Below, piece by piece: positions 54,201 through 64,000 of a DNA stretch of 64,000 nt. The notes beneath the pieces are model-generated. The model searched no databases. It was not told the origin of the DNA and saw nothing but the letters and a program-made list of their open reading frames with translations. Both the position numbers and the translations under genes were made by a program. This DNA comes from Aurelia coerulea (Eukaryota; Cnidaria; Scyphozoa; Semaeostomeae; Ulmaridae). Positions within the stretch are counted from its first letter, which is position 1, and the number at the start of each line of letters is the position of its first letter. The stretch spans positions 10,923,511 through 10,987,510 of the forward strand of contig CM076956.1 in assembly GCA_039566865.1 (NCBI GenBank). The letters are read 5' to 3'.

Positions 54201-57128
54201 TCAACTGAGTTGGAACATGGTCTTCCAGTCTCTTGCTCCATTCCTCCACTTTGTCTGACAAAAGTTTCATTTCGTGTTCTGATTTGTCCTTTTCCTCAGC
54301 AAAATGCTGCCTGAGCTCCTCAAGTTCATTCTCAACCGATGATTTCTCCTTTGCAAGTCTTTCTTTCTCATTCCTTTCACCGAATAGATGTTTCTTAGTC
54401 CGAACTAATTCCCCTTCAACATTTCTAAAGGCTTCGATTTTCGATTCTAAATCTTTAACATCCTGCTGTAGGCCATCATTTTGTTTCATCAAATCATCTT
54501 TCTCACTAACAGATTCATTTTTAAATGCCTCAAAATCCTGTTCAAGCTTTTCCTTTTCACTTAACAGTGTCGCATGAGAACAGGACATTTTATCAAGGTC
54601 TTTCCTAGCCTGGTGAAAGTCTCGTTTGCTCTCTTCAAGTACCGTCACTTTAGTCCTCACATCAGAAAGAATTTTTTGTTGTTTGCTCTTTTCAGCATCA
54701 AATTCTTTCACTTGTTCATCCATTAATAATTTCGATTCTTCTAACTCTCTCTCCAATCTCGTCTTCTCCCGTTTCGATTTCTCTAACTCCGTAGCAATTT
54801 CTCCCATTTCAGACCGTTCCTTTTCCATGCAATCGACTAATTCTTTTTCTACTCTCAATTCGTTTCTTAATTTCTTAATTTTCCCCTTCAAATCGTCTAC
54901 CTCCTTTTCACTAGCCTCCCTCTCATTCATCAGCACCTCTTCCATTTCCGCAATTTGCTTTTCTAGAGTCTCTTTGTCATCATGTAGCTTTGAAGCAACA
55001 CTCTGCTCGCTTTCGCGCTCTTTAATTTTCTCTTTCAAGCTTTGATTTTCATCTTCCAAAGCTTGTTTCTCTCTTCTATGTTTCGTTCTCAATTCGACAA
55101 ATTTCTTGCTATTTCCCATCTCTTTTTCTTTCTGTTTAACAACTTCATCTCTTGCAGCACACAAATCTTTACTTTGTTTAGAATTCTTCTCCTCGAGCCT
55201 CTTGACCTTCTCGGATAAATCTTTTTCAACGGATCCCTTGTCTTGTGCTGCTATTTCCCGAGTCTTTTTGGATTGTTCAAGGTCTTTCAGTAAAGTCTTG
55301 TTCTCCTTCAAATAAAGAAATGTAACACAATTATCAACTATAGGAGCGAACTATTTTCTATATATTGTACGTATTGCTAGATATGTGAATATCGAACGAA
55401 AATGAATAAAAAATAAAATAACAACAACGTTTCGCTTCATTTTTGGATTTCTTTGATTCGTATTTTTACCAACAGATCATGCAACTATTTGGGAAAATTA
55501 GTCTCGAAAGTATACCAGTCAAATCCTAAAAACGTGATTTTGAAAGGGACCACTAATCTTCCAATTCCAATAAATTGCTTGACAGGAATTTTAATAGCCA
55601 CTTTAGTAGCCATTTTAGTAGCCCCTAAATCAGCTGTTCGCCCTCTTTACTTTAGAACTTGTTCTTAAGAAAGACATATCATTTTTAATGTTCTGTGTCT
55701 ATTTTCTGGCCATATTTCCTGGATGATATTGAGTCTTATGAACACAAAATGAATGAAATTACAGATTTGTCAATGTATGAAGAAATTGATTCACTGTTCG
55801 CATTGTTTCTCTTTAAACTTTGACTTTCCAGAATCCTGCCTTCCTATCTAAAATTCATTCAATGTTCCAAAGAAAAATAAACCATCCTTACTTCTGAATT
55901 AATGGAGGAAATATGGTAGAATTTTCAACAGAAACGTGGCACACGAGGGTCTACAATATGGTTAGAAGCACACGGTCTGTTGCTTTTGTTGTCAACGATT
56001 CAGCAATTTTCGATAATTCAAATTTTCAAATTCATATTTCATTCATAAGTAAAAATGAATTGAAATGAAGACAATTGGACTTACCTCTCTTAACCTCATA
56101 ATTTCATTGTCCTTCCCGTCCACTTCATCTTGCATCTCTTTGCTCATCTTTTCATTTTCATTAAGCAAATTATCATTCTCTTCAGCAAGTTTCAAAACCT
56201 CGTCTTCCAAAATCTTTACCCTTTTTTCAAGGTCAATCTTCTCTTTCAAAGTATCCTCTAAGTATTCTTTGCATTTTGTAAGTTCTTCTCCTGTTTTGAT
56301 CTCCGCCTCCTCAGCTTCTTGTACGCGATCTCGCAGCTCTATATTTTCACTACGGATCACTGACGACGTGGTACTCTCCTGTGAAACAACACTGCATGAT
56401 CTGCTCCTTGTTTGTATGACATCATCGACTGCTGATGAGTGCAAGTTCAATAAACTTTCAATTAAAGATTGCCGTTCGTCTAACAACTCGTTAATCTGGT
56501 CTTTCATTTTCTCATTTTCTTGTCGTACTTCTTTTAACTCAGCTTCAAGTGTTTCTTTCCCCATTTTCAAGCTTGTTTTCTCGATTTCTTGCCGATGCGT
56601 TAAACAGTATTTCAAATATTCCACTTCCTTCGCGAGCTCCTCTCTTTCAGTCTCAATAGATTTAAGATCAGTTTCAACATCACGCACATGATGCATATAG
56701 CCTTCCAGTTCCTCAAACGCATTTTCAAGTTCATTCGCAAGCTCGTCTCGCTCTTCAGCTATTTTCGTGTAATCTTGATCCAACGGCGTGTAAGCACAGT
56801 TTTCATTCTCCAACTCCGCCAGACATTTTTCCAACTCTGCAACGATAACATCCTTTTCCATCGTCGACATATCTTTGTTCAGCAGCCTGGCAATCCTAGG
56901 AGATGTCGAGCCTAAGTCTCCCTTTGGGCTTATCCTGCCAGCTTTAGCTAGATCTTCCTCAGACGACGATAAGCATTTCGTAACAGGCTTTACCGTGGCG
57001 ATTCGACTGTTTTTGCGTGATCTTGAGAAAGTCCCAGAAAACTTGCGACTGCTCGAAGAGCTTTGGTTGCTCAAGGAATCTTTCCCCATGATGGCGTTGC
57101 TTGAATCGTTCTCAGTTTTGCTGCTCAT
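51023..57128 (-). CDS. Large coiled-coil protein, 3 coding exons, 1,434 aa
   Basis: Spliced model on the minus strand: 57128-56085, 55305-52283, 51260-51023; GT-AG introns in phase 0 and phase 2. Residues 1-90 are Ser-rich. About 90-1200 are almost continuous heptad-type coiled coil rich in E/K/L (LAELENEN, EERDELANELENAFEELE, LRDRVQEAEEAE). The remaining 230 residues are probably disordered and motif-rich: a 14-3-3-like RSDSAP, a WW-binding PPSY near the exon 2/3 junction, and four R-S-P repeats in the last exon. There is no motor, membrane or globular domain, which fits a scaffold, centrosomal, junctional or golgin-type protein. I cannot name the family; similarity to any one coiled-coil family would be unreliable because of composition. 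Confidence 0.88.
51575..51913. mobile_element. CACTC-ended MITE in the last intron of the coiled-coil gene
   Basis: CACTCATTTTTCTATATAAG at the left, CTATAAAAAATGAGTG|TA at the right. The left TA has decayed to CA. The interior matches 45833-46216. Confidence 0.88.
52283..55305 (-). CDS. Coiled-coil gene, coding exon 2
   Basis: Acceptor TTATTTGAAG|GAG, first residues ENKTLLKDLEQ, continuing the heptads of exon 1. Ends SYYETN and AG|GTAGGT, phase 2. The 3,023-nt open frame makes this the most secure exon in the window. Confidence 0.95.
55306..56084 (-). other. Intron 1 of the coiled-coil coding region
   Basis: 779 bases with GTAAGT donor and TTTGAAG acceptor. No element or exon was recognised inside. 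Confidence 0.8.
56085..57128 (-). CDS. Coiled-coil gene, coding exon 1
   Basis: Starts ATG (MSSKTENDSSNAIMGKDSLS) with A at -3 and ends NEIMRLRE at AGAGAG|GTAAGT, phase 0. 348 codons. Confidence 0.9.
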
Positions 57129-57162
57129 CTTAACAGAAGTTTAATATTTGCATTGACTCCAT
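57129..57162 (-). promoter_or_regulatory. 5'UTR segment with an abutting uORF
   Basis: Minus strand: a TATTCTTTTCAG acceptor, then ATGGAGTCAATGCAAATATT, encoding the 10-codon uORF MESMQILNFC with TAA. Two bases later comes the main ATG. Implies at least one upstream non-coding exon and possible reinitiation control. Confidence 0.6.
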
Positions 57163-57650
57163 CTGAAAAGAATAAAATAAAGTTCAAGCAATCTGAAGTC
57201 TTTCTATTCTATCGCAGGTCAACTAAATGTGAAATATTTACAAAATGTATACAAGGTTCGTTTGCATAAACTTTGACGCACGAGTAAAGAACGCAGACAC
57301 AACATTAAAAGGGTCGTATATCAAGTTTCGGCGCACATTTGTTAACTGTTTATTGTAAGATCTCGACGAAACTTTTAAGTATCTAAATGCCAGGCACACC
57401 TTAGGTGCCAAACTCATATTTGGATGAGAAATAAATTTAGGACATATCTAGAGTTAGACTTCGTTGATAAATAAAAAGTTAATCAACTTTAACCATCTGT
57501 TGAATGGTCAACGAGAATTCAAAGATTGATAAATTAGAGAAATCCAAAGAAAAAACATACAAATTCACCGACAAAGTATGGTTGAATCGAAAATGTAAAC
57601 AGTTAGGTTTTAAAAAGGATTCAATCCTAATATCCGAACTGGAAGCTGAG

Positions 57651-57735
57651 TAGCCTGCGTGCAGACTTTACTTTCCACTGCGAAGGAGAGTCAAGCTCTC
57701 CTTCGCAGTGGAAAGTAAAGTCTGCACGCAGGCTA
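57651..57735. mobile_element. Perfect 40-bp-arm hairpin MITE, 9-bp TSD
   Basis: Arms are identical over 40 bases (TAGCCTGCGTGCAGACTTTA, CTTTCCACTGCGAAGGAGAG) around the loop TCAAG. GAAGCTGAG flanks it exactly (57642-57650, 57736-57744). Relic ends occur at 28452 and 58960 (GAGTCTGCACGCAGGCTA). Confidence 0.98.
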
Positions 57736-57799
57736 GAAGCTGAGGTGAGGACAAATTAAAGAGATTTATATGTAAGGCCCAATAAATACACTCTTTGTA

Positions 57800-58150
57800 T
57801 TTACACGAAAAATATTATGAACCCTCCGGGGGACTCCAGAGGGGCTTTAAAGAGAGGGCGCTTATCAGAGAGGGGGTTTATTCAAAAAGTCAAATAACAA
57901 GGATATAAATAATAGCTCTTTTGTTCCTATATCCAATATTCTACTTAATCAACATACAATTTTACAAGTTAAATACACAAATTCCATACAGTTTTTATCC
58001 CAAACCATATCAAAATCAACATGCAGACTTGTTTAGCTGAATGAATGGCAAATCTTTGGTAACCTCCATTTGATATAAGTGGAGGGGGGGCTTATCTAAC
58101 ATTTTGGCTAAGAAGGGAGGGGCCTACTGCAGAAGGGGGCTAAATAGAGG
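57800..58150. repeat. GGGGCTTAT-rich repeat block
   Basis: G-rich tracts AGAGAGGGGGTTTATTC, GGGGGGGCTTATCTAAC and AGAAGGGGGCTAAATAG resemble the ends of the CCGTAAAT MITE at 37958. Boundaries unclear. Confidence 0.45.
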
Positions 58151-58326
58151 TCTTGGCATTCATGCAACTGAAAACAGTTCTACATATGCGTGTATCGATA
58201 CGATCAATATATCAACAGCACTATAAAGCATGCGCATATTAAAACAATTAAGTGAACATAATTGTCTGCGCATGCTCAAGCACACGTTCCAAATCTTTAA
58301 AACGGTTAGTGTAAAATTCCATGACC

Positions 58327-58517
58327 TTGTTGGGGAGACGAGATACGATTTGTTCAAGGAAACGTAAGTGTCCCGCCGTGCAGTAGGTTAATGCTCATGC
58401 GCCCGGCAGAGCTCCAATCCAGAACGCTACTGCGCATGAGCTTTAACCAACTGCACGGGGGGGGGGGGGGGGGAACATACGATTCCTCGAACAAACCGTA
58501 TCTCGTCTCCCCAACAA
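58327..58517. mobile_element. Foldback MITE, copy 2
   Basis: TTGTTGGGGAGACGAGATAC at both ends in inverse orientation, with arms through ATTTGTTC...GGAAACGTAAGTGTCC. Same family as 10478-10661. Contains an 18-G run near 58457. Confidence 0.9.
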
Positions 58518-58749
58518 GACCTAGCTCCTAGAATTACATGCAAGTATAATTCTACCGTTGGACTTGTAAGGAACCCTCAATACTTCGCTAGGTTAGTTTC
58601 AACTTTTTCAAAAACACCATTTGCTCAGCTTCACTGATGGTTATTGCTAGCATTTGAGTGATGAAAACCAGCAGGGTCGACAAGTGGCTAAAACTTCCTT
58701 AGCAATACTCGCTCTCTTGTTTTGTTTTGTAACAGACTGCCCAGGTATC

Positions 58750-58938
58750 GTTGACTTGCTGCAAGTCTTCGTTTTCGTTTGGTTTCGATTCAGATTATGT
58801 ACGTACCGCGCCGAAGGCGAAACGAGCGGGAATTGCGAGGGCGGCGGATGAGAGAAAGAACGCCGTTCGACGTACGTACTACACACCATGACAATGCGAA
58901 TCGAAACCAAACGAAAACGAAAACTTGTAGCAAGTCGA
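58750..58938. mobile_element. Foldback MITE, 189 bp, 8-bp TSD
   Basis: CAGGTATC at 58742-58749 and 58939-58946. The arms pair over TTCGTTTTCGTTTGGTTTCG ATTC and GACTTGCTGCAAG, with a GTACGTAC inner match. Confidence 0.9.
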
Positions 58939-59466
58939 CAGGTATCCATGTAAAGTGAGTCTGCACGCAGGCTATGTAAAGACTGCTTTTACAGTTAGTT
59001 GACGGAGATAAATAGCTGGACTTGTCCAACAAGGACAGATAATGTTTCATTCAAATATCGCATTTGTTTACATTCTTTACCTCAGCCAATCAGATCACTT
59101 TATTTTTCTGACGCCATTCTGCCTGACGTCACATGTAAACAAGACGACCAAAGAAAGCTGTGGGGATAATGGGGCAAAAACCGCCCTCCCTTCTACTGGC
59201 GCGGTGCGTCTGGTTTCGGGCCCTAACCTCAAGATTTAAATTTATTTTTGAAAAGTAGTGTTTTCCCCACATTTCCCTCCGAGGCATTCCCGATGCATTG
59301 CTTAGATCGCTGGAAATAAATTTTTGAATATCGGCTAGAAACAGCCCGCGGGTATCCATCTTCGTTCCTTTTAGGCCCATCCATGAACCGTGGATTACAA
59401 ACGCAGATTCTGGGTGTTCTATATTTCTTCTAGATTAGCAATTTTGAGCAAAATAAGAAAACTCAC

Positions 59467-59720
59467 CTAACCACAAAAGGACAACGATAGGTTCTTCCCT
59501 GCACCACCTGAAACGACTTCCCAAGGCCAAAAGCCCACCGTTCGCTGGTCATCGCCGCGTCGGGAGGCGGGCAGTGGGTGTGGCAATCCTACCTCGTCTT
59601 GAGTGAGAGTTGAAAATAATATTTCTTCCATGTAAACAAATATGGTACCAACGAAACGAACATGATGAAAAGGTTTACTCGCTTCGGGTAAAATGACAGA
59701 CAATTTTCGACAAATGATAG
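59467..59720 (-). promoter_or_regulatory. Candidate first (non-coding) exon and promoter region of the coiled-coil gene
   Basis: Minus-strand sequence ending CCTTTTGTGGTTAG|GTGAGTT, a consensus donor, in a locally GC-rich stretch. Joining it to the acceptor before 57162 would give a 5'UTR. The 60071 gene starts 350-600 bases away in the other direction, so the interval may act as a divergent promoter. Inference only. Confidence 0.35.
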
Positions 59721-60070
59721 ACTAACTAATGAGTCAGTTGGAACGAGCTTCATTAGGATGCATTTGTTGGCTTTTTGATTTGTCTAATACGATTTTTGAA
59801 ATCACTCCTGCATGTTGGTCGGTTTTTATCAGCCAGGAGTCAGCCAGGCCATACTTTTCCTCGTCCATCACCTCTCACTTTCACAGTATTAAGTTCGCTT
59901 CTTTCATCAATTGCATGGGAATGTTTTAATCATGGGTTAACATTTGAATGATTTGATTGGTCTAAGTCAAAAATTTGGCGGGAAAATAGGGGATTCATGT
60001 CTGTTAGTGACTAAGAGCCTGCTTTGATATCACAAGATAAAAGATTAAGCCTGACAAAATTGAAGTGAAA

Positions 60071-60331
60071 ATGCCAAAACTAAAGAAAACATGTAGAAAT
60101 CCTCTGCACGATGAATGGTTTGTTGAAGAAGAAGATTGGAAGTTGATAAATTTAAGATCTCGTGGCCTTGTTGAGCTTTGGAATATCTTCAAAACTTTTT
60201 TGCAAATTAGAGGGTTTAGGCCAAGTAAATTGGGAGAAAGGATCTGCAGTGTCTGCCTGAAAAGATGCTTTGAGAAACCTGAGTTCCTGGAACACATGAC
60301 ACCTGCACAGTGCTTCATTTTAAAAAAGAAG
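60071..60331 (+). CDS. Transposase-like gene, exon 1
   Basis: ATG (MPKLKKTCRNPLHDEWFVEE) to CFILKKK at AAGAAG|GTAAGT, 87 codons. Holds the Cys/His cluster. Without this exon the large frame begins at a non-ATG codon. Confidence 0.75.
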
Positions 60332-63300
60332 GTAAGTCTTGTGAATGAGCCCATCCCAGAGGCTACTCTGGTATTATTATATTAATGATACAGGTGGTCA
60401 TAAGGGGCACCCCTATAGGATATGGGTGCTCAGGACCAGGTCAATTTTTGGGTCTAAAATTCTGGCAGAAAATACTTATTTGGGTCAGTAATTTGTACAA
60501 CAATTTTTTTGTCTCCTATTTGAGAAAAATTAGAAAATTATAAAGTTGATTTACAAACAAAATCAAAATAAAACAACATTATCAAAAGACACAAAATCTT
60601 TCTGTTCAGGGCATGTTCCCATATATTTTGGATGTGGACTACACATTTTTGGGCATGTAGGTTAAGAAAACTATTTTTGGTTCCATATCTCCCCCAGCCT
60701 GAGCACCCATATCCTAAACATACCAGATTAACCTCCCCCCCCCACCCCCTCAAGGTTGAATATAATTCTGCACAGCCATCTTTTGTTAAACTCATATTTT
60801 GGAAAATCAGCAATGACCCCCCTGGACAGAGACTACGTGTGTTCTCTAGAAAAAAAACTAATCAATCTTCATCACATTAAATTGCAACAAACCAAAGATG
60901 GCTTTGTGTACTGTATGAAACTTTATCACCTACACATTTTTTATAAGAATCAGGGCATAACACTAACAGTTTCTTAATTCAGGATAAACATTTCCCCATT
61001 TTAGTACCTCCAGTTTCTCAATTTTTTCTTGTTTATGAATGCATGAATTATCACATAGATTTTCTAACACTGCTGCAGATATGTTTCTTGACATAATGTA
61101 TACAAAGTAATATCACATGGGAAGAAACAGTATGGTCAGTTAAGTTCCCTGTCACTTCTCAGACATAGTACTAGATTTGTTTTAATTCTTTCTTTATAAA
61201 TTTGTTTCTTGAAAACATGTGTACCTTCAGAATCAAGGCCAGAAAAATGTTTACTAAAAAAGCAATCACTCATACAGAACTACCATTATTTTATTTCATC
61301 AATTTTTAGATTAGACATAGTTCATACTCTCCAAAAGAGTTTCACATCTGCACTATCCTCTGCATTTCTTGCATTTCTTCCTTGTTGTTTTGGCAAGACA
61401 CCCCATCCTGTTTATACTTCTTTCTACTTAGCTCCAGAAGGTAGTAGCAGACGTTGTAGTGGAGAGTGATTCACCAAGTAAATCAGACAAGCATCCAGTT
61501 CAAAGCAGTCAAGGTCATTCAGTTCAGAAAGATCACATGGATACCCTTCAAGTAGGTTCAGAAATAGATAGTCAGCTTAGCATAGAGTCCACTATTACAC
61601 TTAGCCACCCTAGCCAGAAATTGTGGACCGATTCAGATGAGGTAGTAATGAACCTTGATGTTGAGAAGTTTGTTGATAAAGAATGCCAGACAGTGGAGGG
61701 TAAATTTCTTCCTAAAGATGAATATGATAAACTAGTTAAAAAAGGACTAGAACAAATAGATAGTCAGTACAGTACAGAAGAGTCCACCATCTCCCTCAGC
61801 CAACCTAGCCAGAACTTGTGGACAGATTCTGATGAAATGATTATTGTTAATACTAAGACGCCTGTTGAGAAGGAAAGCCAGACCATGGAAGGTACCTTTC
61901 TACTGAAAGATGATTTTGAAAAATTACTTGAAAAAGCACAACAGTTCTGCAACTTTAAAGAAGAGTTGAATAAGATCAGACTTGCATTGCCTGTAGGATC
62001 AGAAGGACCAGAGATGGATCCATATGCTTTTGAAAGTTTTTGCGAGCAACCTGGAGCTAAAAAACTCTTTTCTTCCATTTACAATGCCATGATATCAGAG
62101 AAAATGTCCAAAAATCGAAAGGACCTCAGCAAAGTTCGCACAATGGTCATCATCTACATGATGGTTTATGGGCAATCTCAGAAAGCCAACTCTTTCCAAG
62201 TAACTTTGTCTAGGACATTACAACAGTTTGGCATTTCAGAACAAGGCCTGATCTCATTGCGGAATTTAGGAATTGCTGCCCATCCCCACACAGTGAAATC
62301 AGCTGCAAAATCTTCTGCCTCCTCCCATCTTGACAATCTGTCTACTTTCTTTGAGAATGCAGCAAAGAACAATCACTTTCTGGCTATATTCATAGACGAT
62401 TATCATAACATTCATACGAAACACCGACCTGAAAGCAAAACTCAGACCAAAGCAACTCATATGACAACTCTTCTTGTTAAAATTTTCCCAAATATTGAAG
62501 CAATTGAGAAAGATGGAAACCTGCCTTGTCTCAGTAAAGAGCCAGTTGAAATAACTGTTATAAAGAATATCCTTGCAGAAGGTATCCCCATCCTATCAAA
62601 GAGCTATGCTCAAGTCATGCCAGACTGGATGGTATCAAAATATTTTGATCCAGAAGCACAGAGAAACAGACTTGTTGTCCATGATTACCAACAGACTGAG
62701 GTTCGCACAATGAGATGTATGGATCACTGCAAGCTGGTTGACTGCATTGAATCACCTCTTAAATCTCTTTCTGATATTCTTTCTGCTCTTGAGCACATGC
62801 TTCTAAATGGTCTTTCCATATATCTTGACAAATTCCTAGTTCCATTTGTTGGAGACTGGCCAACTCAATATTATATGCGTCAGTTAGCATATTCTGATGA
62901 TGAAAACATCCCTGCACTTTGCAAGAGTATAGCTCCATTGATTGGGCCATTACACATCTCTATCAATTCTAGAGAGTGTGTCTTGATGATTTTCCATCAC
63001 ATCTTTGCTGATCTATATTCTTTCCTTTTTGGCAGTAAAGCTAAGTTAGCCAAAAAACCAAAGCCATGGCGGATATCCCTTTTACTAGAGGTGATATATG
63101 GGGGGTGGACTCTCATTCGTGATATGGTTCTCCCTGTTTTCTCTCAATGCAAAGATATACAGTACCTCACTCTGTTAAACCTTCTTGATAATTATGTTCC
63201 ACTTGTATTGAGTATTTACTCAATTGTCTTCAAGTGCAATAATTATGAGCAATATTGCCAGTCACTCTTACGATGCTGGGTGATGTTCATGGTGTTTCAA

Positions 63301-63804
63301 AGGCGTCACTATGATAAAGCCTTGCTGGTAGCTCTATCCATGTTCAGGTACTGGAAGGACAGAAACCACCCATTCTTTGAGAAAATGCTCAGCTCCCTTG
63401 TAGCTTTTGACGAATATCCTGTGGAGAACTTTCATTCGGTCTTGCGGGCAAGAACCAAAGAAGGCAACACAGGAGACCAGATCAACTTCAAAGCCAAAGA
63501 GATTGATGCCTGCAAGCACGAGCTGCATTCATTTAAGTCACGATTTGTTCCTCCAAAGAAATATAATTTCAGCAACAAGAGAGTTGATCAGCTGAAAATT
63601 AAAGCAGCACAATATCTAACCGGGAAGTTTCAAGAGATAAATGAGAACCTTGGAGCTGCAACTGTTCTGGAGAGGGCACCACGGCAGCGAAAAGATGTGG
63701 TTAAGTGGAAATTGCCCAATCTATTTGGTGATGAAACTGTCACAAACAAAGTCCTCCCCCTTGGCTTCATATCACAGGAAAATCCACCATGGCCTGAAAA
63801 GTGA
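60071..63804 (+). CDS. Two-exon transposase-like protein, 877 aa, probably transposon-derived
   Basis: Model: 60071-60331 and 61432-63804, phase 0. Residues 59-81 hold C59, C62, C66, H75, C81 (ICSVCLKRC...H...C), a probable zinc-binding module. Residues 133-195 and 197-258 are an internal duplication (PSQxLWTDSDE, KEcQTvEGxF). Then a helical region and a core with FIDDYHNIHTKHRP (407-420), VGDWPTQYYMR (560-570) and DEYPVENFHSVLRARTK (747-763). The order D, D, E with a long all-alpha insertion suggests an RNase H-like DDE transposase fold, perhaps akin to the DUF6589-type or other multi-copy invertebrate families. I am not certain of the family. The frame is intact over 791 codons, so it is either a recent element or a domesticated gene. 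No terminal inverted repeats were seen around it. Confidence 0.75.
60332..61431 (+). other. Intron of the transposase-like gene
   Basis: 1,100 bases, GTAAGT to CTTAG. AT-rich with a C-run near 60730. No exon or element recognised. Confidence 0.65.
61432..63804 (+). CDS. Transposase-like gene, exon 2
   Basis: The frame is closed by TAG at 61429-61431, the last base pair of which forms the acceptor TTCTTTCTACTTAG|CTC. The alternative CTCCAG|AAG six bases later keeps the same frame. 790 codons then TGA. The GTGAGA overlapping the stop (63801) could be a donor to exons beyond the window. Confidence 0.85.
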   Translation, partial: LQKVVADVVVESDSPSKSDKHPVQSSQGHSVQKDHMDTLQVGSEIDSQLSIESTITLSHPSQKLWTDSDEVVMNLDVEKFVDKECQTVEGKFLPKDEYDKLVKKGLEQIDSQYSTEESTISLSQPSQNLWTDSDEMIIVNTKTPVEKESQTMEGTFLLKDDFEKLLEKAQQFCNFKEELNKIRLALPVGSEGPEMDPYAFESFCEQPGAKKLFSSIYNAMISEKMSKNRKDLSKVRTMVIIYMMVYGQSQKANSFQVTLSRTLQQFGISEQGLISLRNLGIAAHPHTVKSAAKSSASSHLDNLSTFFENAAKNNHFLAIFIDDYHNIHTKHRPESKTQTKATHMTTLLVKIFPNIEAIEKDGNLPCLSKEPVEITVIKNILAEGIPILSKSYAQVMPDWMVSKYFDPEAQRNRLVVHDYQQTEVRTMRCMDHCKLVDCIESPLKSLSDILSALEHMLLNGLSIYLDKFLVPFVGDWPTQYYMRQLAYSDDENIPALCKSIAPLIGPLHISINSRECVLMIFHHIFADLYSFLFGSKAKLAKKPKPWRISLLLEVIYGGWTLIRDMVLPVFSQCKDIQYLTLLNLLDNYVPLVLSIYSIVFKCNNYEQYCQSLLRCWVMFMVFQRRHYDKALLVALSMFRYWKDRNHPFFEKMLSSLVAFDEYPVENFHSVLRARTKEGNTGDQINFKAKEIDACKHELHSFKSRFVPPKKYNFSNKRVDQLKIKAAQYLTGKFQEINENLGAATVLERAPRQRKDVVKWKLPNLFGDETVTNKVLPLGFISQENPPWPEK

Positions 63805-64000
63805 GATGTTTACCTTTTTCTTACATGGAATTCAACAATTAGAAATAGCAGGGGGTTGGCTAAGTTCAATGCAATTACATTTTTTCAGGGGAAACATTAA
63901 ATAAAAAGGGAATCTTTAATATTTTCTGCTACTAAATTTTGATCATGATTCTTGGGTTGAAGTAAAATCCTGGAAGAGTCCCATACTTGACTTGGGATGT

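Noticed and set aside
54030..55045. Ser-rich plus-strand frames opposite the coiled-coil exon
   Set aside because: They are the antisense shadow of Glu/Lys-rich codons.
61459..61461. Start of the large transposase-like frame at 61459
   Set aside because: The codon is GTG, and the frame stays open upstream to a good acceptor that joins in phase with exon 1.
1..64000. CRISPR array, bacterial operon or phage
   Set aside because: The window is eukaryotic: spliced genes, poly(A) hexamers and class II MITEs. The regular satellite has no unique spacers.
1..64000. tRNA or rRNA genes
   Set aside because: Scanning by eye found no convincing cloverleaf, box A/B pair or rRNA core; a covariance search would be needed to exclude a tRNA pseudogene.

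Overview
The window is nuclear DNA of an animal. It is AT-rich, with intron-split genes using GT-AG splice sites, long intergenic stretches and very many short inverted-repeat transposons. One gene, DEPDC1, is recognisable with human-like intron positions, but nothing fixes the phylum. The repeat landscape (MITEs, CR1/jockey-like LINE tails, a multi-copy transposase-like gene) would suit a non-bilaterian or marine invertebrate such as a cnidarian; that is an inference from style only.

Layout. 1-7925: tandem satellite of about 47 monomers of 167 bp, with a superimposed 4,340-bp (26-monomer) higher-order repeat. 7926-9726: satellite edge, an orphan monomer and the flank of the first gene. 9727-36966 (+): DEPDC1 orthologue assembled from ten exons (798 aa: DEP domain, Ser/Pro linker, RhoGAP-like region, conserved C-terminal segment). 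Its 11.1-kb eighth intron holds two intronless ORFs that look like nested genes: a 283-aa protein with an N-myristoylation signal (+, 27012-27863) and a 180-aa acidic protein (-, 32178-32720). 36967-51022: no gene seen; the interval is built almost entirely from MITEs, foldback elements and local tandem repeats. 51023-57128 (-): three coding exons of a 1,434-aa coiled-coil protein, with a 5'UTR exon segment and a possible remote first exon near 59467. 60071-63804 (+): a two-exon gene for an 877-aa protein with an N-terminal Cys/His cluster and a DDE-like core, probably transposon-derived.

Mobile DNA. Target-site duplications can be read directly for several families: TA (CCGGGTGTCCC-, CACTC- and CCGTAAA-ended elements, Tc1/mariner-like), 8 bp (a CAGTGGCGGA-ended hAT-like MITE and a 189-bp foldback), 9 bp (TAGACTTATGA-ended family, three copies, and a perfect 40-bp hairpin) and 10 bp (a GGCC(C)GTAGGAAG-ended element). 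Several elements touch gene structure: one ends at the acceptor of DEPDC1 exon 6, a hairpin sits just downstream of the exon 9 donor, and a tandem repeat runs up to the stop codon of the nested minus-strand gene.

The genes show no sign of acting in one pathway. The only mechanistic link visible is positional (nested genes; a possible shared promoter region between the coiled-coil gene and the transposase-like gene). All calls come from reading the sequence; no database search was possible.
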